From the NCBI GenBank assembly GCA_026120185.1, contig JANUWF010002362.1:310001-374000 (forward strand): a DNA stretch of 64,000 nucleotides. Direction: 5' to 3'. The stretch comes from Voacanga thouarsii. Lineage: Eukaryota; Streptophyta; Magnoliopsida; Gentianales; Apocynaceae. The notes beneath the pieces are model-generated. The model did no database searches. It worked only from the letters and a program-made list of their open reading frames with translations, and was not told the DNA's origin. Each line of letters opens with the position of its first letter. Within the stretch, counting starts at the first letter, position 1. Both the position numbers and the translations under genes were made by a program. Below, one piece after another: positions 55,008-64,000 of this stretch.

Positions 55008-55090
<83 letters not shown>
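55008..55090. repeat. (CT)n microsatellite, 83 bp
   Basis: A perfect CT run directly before GGCCGAA. C2 has only a short, interrupted CT stretch at the same place (about 61020-61042). It creates a spurious Ser/Leu-repeat frame (55000-55272). Confidence 0.95.
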
Positions 55091-55092
<2 letters not shown>

Positions 55093-56629
55093 CCGAATGG
55101 TTACTTCCACTATGGCCATTTTTCTTCTTCTCCTTGGATAGATCAAACCTTCCTAGCGAGGGGATTCTCTTGGATCGACTTCAAGGTAGTCATCATTCAA
55201 GTAAGCCTATTCAACCTTCTCTTTAAATCTTATATTCATATCTCTAGGCTATTTTGGAAAAGGATGGTTTAAGAATAAAGTTTGAGCATGTGTTTTGTGA
55301 TGGAGTTGGGATTGAAGTATGAGAATAGATGTGTTTTGCGATGGAGTTGGGATTGATGCATGTGGATGATTTGTCTTGGTTGAATGTATGGCATTTTTAG
55401 AGTTTGTTGCATGTCTTCATGTCGTGAGTAGTATGATTGAATAAGCATGTTAGAGATTATGTCACCTTTGGTGAATAGGGTTTTATGATTATGAATGCTT
55501 GTTAAAGTCATGAATATGATTATATTAGTGGAGTTTGGATCCTGTGATGGTGGATTTGGATCTATGCTTTTATTCATGATTTGGAAGTTTTGTTGATTGG
55601 TGTAGAGTATATGTTCATGATTATGGTTAGCAATAGGAAATATGATCATGACCTTGTTTTCTCTAAGCTAATTTTATTCCATCAATAAGATGATTATTAC
55701 TATAATTTCTTCTAGTGATTTCGAAAACCCTAGGGAAATATGGATTTGGACTTATATAAAATAATGATATTTTAGTCAAATAAATAATGGCTTTTATTAA
55801 AGAAATAAAATATATAGATATTATATAAAATAAAATATATAGAAAATAATAATATCGAACAAAGCCTTTTATATAAATATTCATAATAGGTAAAATATTA
55901 ATTTTGTAAGTCTTATATTCATAAATACTATTAAAAGTTATTTATTATCTTTCAATCAAAATCCATTAAAATTTACTTACAACTAATTTTAGTTACCAAT
56001 TATTTTCTAACCATTAATTATTAATAGATTATTATTTTAAATAAATCCATCTAGGTCCTAGGACCCTTCATCAAATAAACCCTAATTATTTATAGCAAGA
56101 TTTGAACCTTCAACTTATTAGTACCTATTTCCCAAACCCTAGTTATTTTAATATCGAGCTAGATTTATTTTATAATCCCTTTTATTTATTATCTAGCCTT
56201 AAAGCTTGGGACATTAGGGTCATGATTGTAGTAAGTTGAGCTAGGATTATTTGTGAAAGTAAATTTTGGCTTGAGTTTAATTATGGCTTATGTTTACCCT
56301 AGGCAGGGTTAGGTCAGCTTTTGGAGATCTTTATTTTATCTCGAACAAAGGATCAGATAAGCTCCTGCATAAAACTTGTTTAATGCAAAATGGTTACTAT
56401 GGCAAGCCAAATGTGAAGTGCGTGGACACTCACTTCTGTAAAGGCAATTGAGTATTGTCTCTTTTCTCATTTCAGTCAAACAAATTATTTGAAAATCAAT
56501 GAGCAGTTTTACTCAAACCTTAAAACTCTTTCTAAAACTAGCTTTGTCTCAAACTTTGGAAATCCTTAATTGCCATATTCAAGTGGAGCTTTGTTTTATT
56601 CAATTTTCTCCCAAGTAGGATAAATTACG

Positions 56630-56641
56630 TTGAGTACTCAA
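56630..56641. promoter_or_regulatory. TTGAGTACTCAA palindrome in C1
   Basis: The same palindrome as in A, D, C2 and the gypsy LTR, about 0.75 kb before the LTR 3' end. Confidence 0.5.
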
Positions 56642-58198
56642 TAAAGGTGGACTACTAGAACTAGTCTTTGAAGGGTAAGGGAAAGTCTCTCAGTAGGTGG
56701 CCACCTCTGAGGGGTAAGTCCTTCATAGATAAGATGTCAGTTCAGTAGGTCGTGCCGATCCGAGCTAGCAAGTTTCAATCAAGTGGACTGTGTGTTGCCG
56801 GAATGGACAACTAGTTTTGTTTAGGTGTAGAGAATGAGGAGTATCTTACCGGTAGGCCGATCACCTACTTTTGGTCAATCTGCACAAAGTGTGGCATTCT
56901 GACCGTTGTATGGTTATGGGGCCCAACGTGTGGTAACCCATGACCACCCTTTTGAGTGGTTAATTTTATTGTACGTGTATGGTTGGAAAAGCCAAAATGC
57001 CACTCTTGATTTTGACTATTGTTTATTACTTACCAGTATTTCTCTTTTGAAGTTCTTACACTTTGCATCCACGAACTGTTTTCACTGAACACTCAAAGCA
57101 CACACAGACTTACTAAGATTTTTATCTCATCACCCTTTTTACCATGATTTCAGATCGATCCTGCTGTGGGGATGAGTAGCTAGTTGTTGCCTACCTTGGA
57201 AGATATTCTGTTATTTATTTTTATGTAATGCTTTAGGAGTTGAGAGTGAACAATTGTTATTTTTAGATTTGTCTTGAATTTTTTGATTGTAATAAGTTTT
57301 AATTTTTTTGAAGTATTTTTTTATTTTGATTGTGTGACCTAATTATAAAGATCCCTTATCCTTTAGACGGGGCGACATTGTAACACCCCCTACTACGTAC
57401 CCACAAAGGGCGGGGATGCCGCCCCGTCCAAAGGACAAGGGGTCTTTAAAACGAGGTACATAATATAAAGTCGAACTCAAAATGTCAAACTTAGATAAAT
57501 AAAAGGAACTCTTATTACATCAGAATCAACCTTGCATAAGTTTAAACATATGCATACATCGGGAAAAAAACATAAATGAACATCTGTCTCTCAAAACATA
57601 AATAAAGTAACAAAAGCTCCAACTACTAGACATCCCGCTTGCTCAGTAGTATCAATCTCCTGAAAACATGATATAAAAACAGTGTGAGATTAACATCTCA
57701 GTAAGTCCTATGTGTGCACATGGTACTTTAAACAGTTCGTGTATGCATAGCTAAAAACATTTGCTGAAATATTTGGCAAGTCATAAATAATTTCTCTTTG
57801 CAAGGAGTGGAGTTGCCTCATTATCACACTTTGTATAAAATAAATCATCCACTCGAAAAATAGTCATGGCACCACACTTTGGGCTCCATGATAAAAAAAA
57901 AACGGTCAAGGCACCACACTTTGTGCACCATGACAGGATCAGATTACCACACTTTGGGCATTCTGATCAAAGGTGGGTGTACAGCCCACCGGGTGAGATA
58001 CTCCTCCATCTCTACACCTAACAAAACCATCCGGGTGTCCATGCCAGGAAAATAATACCTTACTAGGTACAAATGCTAGCTCGGACCGGCCTGACCAATC
58101 AACACTGACACCTTTTCAAGCAGAGCTTATCTTCTGGAGGCTGTCTACCAGAAGACTCACTCAAGTCCTCCAAAACTAGTATTGTTAGCCTACCCTTA

Positions 58199-58210
58199 TT
58201 GAGTACTCAA
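58199..58210. promoter_or_regulatory. TTGAGTACTCAA palindrome in D
   Basis: A copy of the shared LTR palindrome in the inverted element. Confidence 0.5.
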
Positions 58211-59310
58211 CGAACATATCCGTCAATTCCTGACTCACAGTGATTCCATACCTTGGCTTTGTAAAACGTGGTTTTCTTTAACAAAAGGGTTTTCTAAAAA
58301 GTTTAAGAGAAAGACAGCTCTTGATAAAAGCGTTAGTTGACAAAACCATATAGAGAATAAACATCTACGTTTACAACCTAAGCAAACACAGTTCAATAAT
58401 AGCTTCACAAAGCTTTACAACATTTGACTTGCCACCACAAGCATTTAACAAAAAGAGTTTATGCAAGGACTTACTTGGTATGCCTTAGATAAACAAGACA
58501 AAAATCAACTACTTGCTCCCTTCAAATAACCTCCTGATCTAGAATCACATAATACCATGATCAGGATCTCAATCATCTCAACCATACATATAAACTCACT
58601 TATTCCCATAAACAAATCATGACCTATCATCTATCTTCAAATAAATCACCCGTTCCTCGACATAAATATACTATGAACATATATCCATCAAAGACATGTG
58701 CAATATCTCAAAAAGGTCTCGACTTAACCATCAACATTCACATCCATCATTATCTCAACAAAACATAACATCTCTATCTATTGCACATGCTTAACACAAT
58801 ACTCATCTCAAAATATTCACCTATCCCAACCAAACACACTCATCATGCAATTATACTTCCATAGACATCATCAACCACATTAAATCTTAATTTCGCCATC
58901 AAGGGTAAGAATTCCTTTACCTTACAACAACCAGATTAACAAGATCAAGATGCTCCTAGGATGATCGCCTTAAGTTCACTTGCGAAGAAGGGAAAGCTAC
59001 CTTCTTTACTTCTTCTTGATTGAGAGTTAAGGAGAAAAAAATGAAATCAGTCCCTATATAGTGTGAAACCCCAATCGAAACCAACCTTAGAGTAAGGGAG
59101 TTGGGATGCATATCATATTTTATTGCATGTTTAAATATATTTTTATATGATTTTATGTGCTTTGGATTTATGTTTTATAGTCTAGAGGGCTTAGTTATGA
59201 TTATTGAGAAAGAAGGGCAAAATGGTAATTTTTACCTGAGGAGAAAATAGGGAGATAGCTTGAGGATTAAATAGAAAAAAAAATTTAGAGAGAAAATGAG
59301 AACAAGAGTT

Positions 59311-59380
59311 GTTGTGGTGTAGTGGTTAGAGCTTTGGAATTAATTCTTGAGGTCATGGGTTCAAATTCCATCATTACAGC
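59311..59380 (+). other. tRNA-like sequence with pol III boxes A and B in C2
   Basis: Box A TGGTGTAGTGG (59315-59325) matches TRGCNNAGTGG at all but one position. Box B GGTTCAAATTCC (59358-59369) matches the T-arm consensus with one change, 43 bases downstream as in tRNA genes. A 5-bp T-stem (59355-59359 with 59367-59371) encloses the 7-base loop TTCAAAT. 59313-59319 can pair with 59372-59378 over 7 bp including two G-U pairs. The D-stem and anticodon stem are not regular, so it is not a working tRNA gene. It may be a tRNA- or SINE-derived internal promoter. Confidence 0.6.
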
Positions 59381-62300
59381 TTCAGCATGATTAAATTTTA
59401 TTTTTGCTTGGGAAGTGGTACTTTCGGCCTTAAGAGCTTTAGGGTAGAGTAGAGATGTTGTCCTAGGGGATACATGCTAGGAGTACTCTAATCCTATTCT
59501 TTAACCCTATACAAAAATTCCTAAGGGAATTCATTTATTCTTGATCTTTAATTTCTCCTAATTCTCAATTCATTAGGTTAGTCAAATTTGTTCTAGCCAA
59601 TTTCATTCCAGAAAATTCAGTGAAGTGCTGTGGCTTTGAAGGTTCAAAATGTCTTAGTGAAAGACATCTTAGGGACCGAAAATGTGGAAGGGATGGGGAA
59701 GGTTCCAAGAGAATTAATTCCCCTAGTGAACCTTCTAAAATTTCACTCTAGCTAGGTTCATTTTCCTTTATGTCATGAACTGAAATTTTTATAGCTTTTT
59801 GTGCCTTCAAAGTGTCGAAATTCTCAGTCATTACTCCCTCCCAAATGCTACCAGAAAATTGCTCTTTTGATCAGCTTAAAATATGAAATTTTCTAGTTGA
59901 TTTCGGGCTGCACAAATGCTGTGCAAAACCAGAAAATTTCTGGGCAAAATCACAGCTTTGGTGGTCCTAAACCAAGCCGTTTTCTTCTAGTTTTCTCCTA
60001 GCTCCTTAGCCACGTTTTTCCTCCATGAAACAGGCTGGAAACCAGCCATGAAAGGCCTCTGAAATCTCCTTCAAACTCCCTGCAACCTAGCTGGAAAATG
60101 GCAGCTGAAACTGCCCAGGAAAAAATTTCAGCAATAGCGAAAATTCTGTGCAGTAATTTTTCAGCTTTGTTTCCTAATTCAGCCCTGGACGAAACTCCAT
60201 CTTTCTTCTGCACAAACCACTATTAAACAGCCATGAACTGAACTCCATTGTCTTCCCCATGCTTCTGCACGAAAATTAGACATAGCTGCCTGAAAATATC
60301 TCCAGCAAATCATTGCAATCCTGCCTTGATTGGATACCAAAATTCCAGCCATATTAATTTAGCAACCTTCCATAAAATATCCCTCAAACAATCAGACCTT
60401 TCTTTTACCATTGTACCCCCTCTTTTCGACCACTATTACCCTCCTTCAACTAGCTTCCGTCCAGCAGAAATCCTAGCCAGCAGTCGGCCATAACAGCTTC
60501 CAAAAAGCTTCCATTGAACAAGATATTCTTGCTATATTTTGTTTCCAAATTTGATTCCCAAAAATATTCTTTTAGGATTTTAACAACCAGTCTTTCCTTT
60601 TTCCTTTCAAACCAGAAAATCATTTACCTAAAACACTCTAGCAATTCAATCACTATCTCCCTCAGAATTTCGGCTAGCATTAACCAAAATTCCTCCATTC
60701 TCTTCAACCTTCAAGCACACATAGAACACCAAGAACACCTACTCCTTTCTTTCGCCTAATACCTCTCCAAATCACTTCAAACTTTTTCCAAAAAATTCTA
60801 AATTTCATCTACTCACTGTCGTGAGTCCATCAATACCATTTTTAAAATCAAACTCCAAAATCCAACTTGCTTTTTTAGATCAAAAATCAGAAATTTTGTG
60901 AAGGCTCAAGAACACCTTCAAGGTAGGTTTGTTCAAACTACTTCATCTTCTCTAATCTTTGATCTCTAATGAATATATATATGTGAATAATCATGCTAAT
61001 GGACTCTCTTCTTCTCTTTTCTCTCTCTTTCTCTCTCTCTCTTGGCCGAACCTCTCTCCTTCTTGGCCGAATGGCTCTTCACCAATGGTCGTGCTTTCTT
61101 CATCTCTCTTGGACAAATCTAGGCATCTAGGAGTTGAGATCCATTCGAAACTCCTTCAAGGTACTCACCAATCAAGTAAGTCTCCTCAGCCTCCTTTTTA
61201 GACTCTAGATTCATGTCTCTAGAGTGATATTAGAAGGAGATGGGCTATGATTGTGGTTTAAGCATGTGTTGTTGTGATGAGTTGAATTTGAAGCATGAAT
61301 GGATGTGTATATGATGGAGTTGGGGTTGATGCATGTGATGATTTATCTTAGATGATATTATGGTATTTTTAGGGTTTAATGCATATCTCCATGTCTTTGT
61401 GATCAAGTATGCTAGAGATTATGTCACCTATGGTGAATAGGATTTATATTCGTGTATGATTATTAAAGCCATGATTATGTTTATGCTAGTAGAGGTTGGA
61501 TCATGCCTTAGTAAATTTAGATCTATGCCTATATACATTATTTGGATAATTTGATGAATTGAAGGGGTGTATATGTTCATGATTGTGGTTAGCAATAGAA
61601 TTATGATCATGGTCTAGTTGTCCCTAAGCTAAATTTTATTTCTTCAATAAAATGTTGAATATTATGAATTTTGCTAGTAATTTCGAAAAACCCTAGGAAT
61701 GGTAGATTTGGATTATTATATATATAATAAGAATATTTTAGTCAAATAAATAATAGCTTTACTAGAAAATAAAATATATATAGATATTATATAAAATGAT
61801 AATATCAAATAAAGCCTTTTATGAAAATAATCATAATAAGTAAAAATATTAATTTTGTAAGTGTTATATTCATAAATATCATTAAAATTTATTATCTTTA
61901 TTTTAATCAAAACCTGTTAAAATTTATTTATTAGGTTTCAATCAAGACCCATTAAAATTTATGTTCAACTAATTTTTGTTAGCAATTTTTTTCAAATAAT
62001 TAATTATTAATAAATCATTATTTTACCTAATACCACCTAGGACTCTTCATCAAATAAACTCCAAATCTTTCTTAGCAAGATTTAAACCTTCAACTTATTA
62101 GTACCTATTTCCCAAAACTCTAATTATTTTAAATATCAAATTAGACTTAGCTTAGAAACCCTTTTATTTATTACTTGGCCTTAAAGCTTAGGACACTAGG
62201 ATCATGGTAGTAGTGAGTTGAGCTAGTTTTATTTGTGAAAGTGGATATTAGCTTGAGATTGATTGTGATTTATATTTACCCCAGGCGGGGTTGGGTCAGC

Positions 62301-62608
62301 GATTGAATATCTTTATTTTATCTCGAGCTAAGGATCAGGTAAACTCCTGCATAAAACCTGATTGATGTAAAACTATTTATTACGGCAAGCCAAATGTAGA
62401 GTGCATGGACACTCATTTCTGTAAAAGCAATTGATGATTGACTTCTTTCTTATTTCAGTCAAATAAATTATTTGAAAATCAATAAACAGATTTACTCAAA
62501 CTCAAAATTCTTTCTAAAACTGATTTTGACAAAAACTTTGGAAACCCTTAATTGCCATTTTCGTGTGAAACTGTGTTTTGTTCATTTTTCCCAAGTGGGA
62601 TACGTTCG

Positions 62609-62620
62609 TTGAGTACTCAA
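62609..62620. promoter_or_regulatory. TTGAGTACTCAA palindrome in C2
   Basis: A copy of the shared LTR palindrome, about 0.8 kb before the LTR 3' end, as in C1. Confidence 0.5.
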
Positions 62621-64000
62621 TAAGAGTGGACTACTAGGACTAGTCTTTGAAAGGTTAGGGTGAGTCTCTCAGTAGGTGGCCATCTCTGAAGGGTGAGTCC
62701 TTCTCGGATAAGATGCCAGTCCAGTAGGCCGTGCCGGTCTGAGCTAGCAGTTTTTATTTCAGTCAAGTGACTGTGTTTTGCTGGAATAGACACCCGGTTG
62801 TTGTTTGGGTATAGAGAAAGAGGAGTATCTTGCTCGGTAGGCCGATCACCTACCCTTTTTGTCAGTCTACACAAAGTATCGGCATTCTGACCGGTTATGG
62901 GGCCCAACGTGTGGTAACCCATGATCCATTCTTTTGAGTGGGAGATTTTAATAATTATGTATGGCTGGAAGCCAAAACGCCACTCTTGATTTTAACTAAT
63001 ATTTATTGCTTGCCAGTAATTCTCTTATAAAGATTTTATACTTTGCATTCACGAACTGTTTTCACTCGACACTTAAAGCACACACAGACTTACTGAGATT
63101 TTTGTCTCATCACCATTTTTACCATGATTTCAGGTCGATCCTACTGTGGGGATGAGTAGCTATATATTGTCTGCCTTGGAAGATTTTTGCTGATAATTTA
63201 TTTTGTGTAATGCTTTGGGGAGATGAGAGTGGATAAATTTTATTATGGATTTGTTTTTGGTATTTATGGATTTATTCTTGGGATGTAATAAATTTTAAGC
63301 TAAAGTAGTATTTTTATTCCGCTGTTTTATTTGTGTGACCTAGTTAAAAAGACCCCTTGTCCTTTGGACGGGGCGACATCCCTGGCCCTGGCGGTCCTAG
63401 GTAGCGAGGTGTTACATATGGCGTGGTTCAAGGGAAGAAGAAAAGAAGAATCAATAGAGGAAAGGAATCAAAAGGTTGAGAGGACTTTTGCTTACCTTAG
63501 GGTGCGTTTGATTTTTGCCTAGAGATTGTGCTTGAGTTTTTCGAAAATTGAGAAGAGAGTTTGCTGGAATTTTCGTCCAGCAAGGAGGGATAGACGGCTA
63601 CCTTGGTTTAGGGTTAGGAGAGTTTGATTTAGGGTTTGGAAGTTGATGCTAGAAAGGACTCCTAATGGTTCTAAACTTCCTTGGCAGCAATGGCGAAAAT
63701 CAGGCAGCTTGCTGTACCTGATTGCTGGCCGAGATTGAGAGGGTTTGAGAGAGAAAAAGCAATCTGAAATTGCTCTCCTAGGCTGGCCGAAACAGTGTAC
63801 AAGGATAGGCTATATGTGTGTTTAGTTTTTGACCAAAACAAGAAGGAGTTTGTGTGGGTTTTGACAACCAAAAATTCTGTGCATGGAGGATGTGTTTGCT
63901 GTGCGAAAACTATAAGAAAAAGAGGGAATTTCTGGACTGATTTTTTGCTGTTGTTTTGACAAAATTCAGAGGGGAAAATGGGAGTTTTAGGCACTGCAAT

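Larger units (their letters stand above)
53125..57378 (+). mobile_element. C1: 4.25-kb noncoding LTR-like unit in Copia-B RT (3' tip displaced by D)
   Basis: Collinear with C2 (59062-63416), of which about 40 terminal bases are missing because D was inserted at GACAT (57374-57378). The start reads TATAAAACCCC where C2 has TGTGAAACCCC. The left target is TTAGC (53120-53124); the right copy is outside the window. There is no gene. In order it has a tRNA-like block (53371-53432), a (CT)n run, an AT-rich stretch (about 55740-56180), the palindrome at 56630-56641, and CACA/ACGTGTGGT motifs. The shared 3' end suggests a solo LTR of a chromovirus relative with very long LTRs. Confidence 0.8.
59062..63416 (+). 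mobile_element. C2: complete 4.36-kb noncoding LTR-like unit inside D
   Basis: Starts TGTGAAACCCC and ends GAGGTGTTACA, with TATAG (59057-59061) and TATGG (63417-63421) as a one-mismatch duplication. It is collinear with C1 and in the same orientation. TG...CA ends and a 5-bp duplication argue for an LTR, and absence of any gag/pol argues for a solo LTR. It carries the best tRNA-like block (59311-59380), a short CT stretch before GGCCGAA, the palindrome at 62609-62620, and the CCCCTTGTCC...GGACGGGG hairpin near the end. The last insertion in this nest. Confidence 0.85.
12300..64000 (+). mobile_element. Copia-B: Ty1/copia element on the plus strand, heavily nested, 3' end beyond window
   Basis: The host element of the right four fifths of the window. 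Its 5' LTR starts TGATAGTGTTGTGCCC at 12300 and ends CTTACA at 23490, followed by an initiator-Met-type primer site at 23492. Its polyprotein then appears in pieces in the correct order: gag 25486-25691 and 42126-42590, zinc knuckle/protease 49473-49709, pre-integrase/integrase 51433-52600, and RT start 52781-53124. Each gap is exactly filled by another element flanked by target duplications. The left flank ends ATGGG (12295-12299); the matching right duplication, the 3' LTR and the rest of RT/RNase H are not in view. Confidence 0.8.
57379..64000 (-). mobile_element. D: LTR of the A family, minus strand, inserted in C1 and split by C2; runs off the window
   Basis: On the plus strand it begins TGTAACACCCCCTACTACG at 57379, the reverse complement of the A-type 3' end. 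57379-59061 and 63417-64000 are collinear with the reverse complement of A from 6465 down to about 4200. Examples are GATAGACGGCT at 63590 against AGCCGTCTATC near 4801, and CTCCTAATGG at 63659 in inverted match to about 4740. C2 separates the two halves. By comparison with A, roughly 0.9 kb of the LTR remains beyond the window. Whether D is a solo LTR or part of a whole element cannot be seen. Confidence 0.8.

Noticed and set aside
55000..55272. ORF with a Ser/Leu repeat N-terminus
   Set aside because: Produced by the CT microsatellite; not a protein gene.
59311..59380. Functional tRNA gene
   Set aside because: Box A, box B and a T-stem are present, but the D-stem and anticodon stem are not regular, and the block repeats in LTR copies; kept as tRNA-like only.
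1..64000. CRISPR arrays, operons, bacterial signals
   Set aside because: The sequence is plant retrotransposon DNA; no regular direct-repeat/spacer pattern was seen.

Overview
The window looks like intergenic, repeat-packed plant nuclear DNA, most likely from a eudicot with a retrotransposon-rich genome. It is AT-rich. It holds Ty1/copia and Ty3/gypsy (chromovirus-type) LTR retrotransposons with initiator-Met-tRNA-type primer sites, plus a decayed hAT transposase. I found no host gene, rRNA, functional tRNA gene or CRISPR array. The species cannot be told from this sequence. Nearly all short open frames are remnants or shadows of transposable elements.

Layout, left to right. 1-2200 is unresolved, LTR-like sequence with short repeats. 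2205-7050 is a broken hAT transposase, split by a small putative LTR element that is itself split by a 3.2-kb solo LTR (A, 3297-6465). 7051-12299 is the 3' part of a decayed Sirevirus-like copia on the minus strand, containing a solo LTR (E0, 8074-9918). At 12300 a plus-strand copia element (Copia-B) starts and runs beyond the window. Everything from 12300 to 64000 is Copia-B or elements nested in it.

Inside Copia-B, in order: a complete minus-strand copia (Copia-1, 12829-22477) in its 5' LTR; a 16.4-kb minus-strand gypsy chromovirus (25692-42125) in gag; a non-coding gypsy-derived element E2 (42591-49467) in late gag; a solo LTR G of Copia-B's own family (49710-51432) at the protease; and a 4.3-kb LTR-like unit C1 (from 53125) in the reverse transcriptase. 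The gypsy carries two further solo LTRs: 31800-33819, of the Copia-1 family, in its RT, and E1, 39711-41248, in its 5' LTR. C1 is cut by D (57379 to beyond the window), and D is cut by C2 (59062-63416), a second copy of C1's family. Nine insertions have both 5-bp target duplications visible. Three also have an uninterrupted homologous copy elsewhere in the window that serves as the empty site.

The most notable non-obvious signals are: a tRNA-like sequence with pol III box A and box B near the 5' end of the C1/C2 LTRs, with a degenerate counterpart in A; a 12-14 bp palindrome (TTGAGTACTCAA core) kept in six LTR copies of otherwise diverged families; a 93-bp inverted piece of pol inside Copia-1; a fold-back LTR rearrangement inside E2; and a CpG-rich CGGCTC array in the Copia-1 leader. 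No coding sequence here looks fully intact. Copia-1 is the nearest, and I counted about 2.6% difference between parts of its two LTRs against about 9% for the gypsy.
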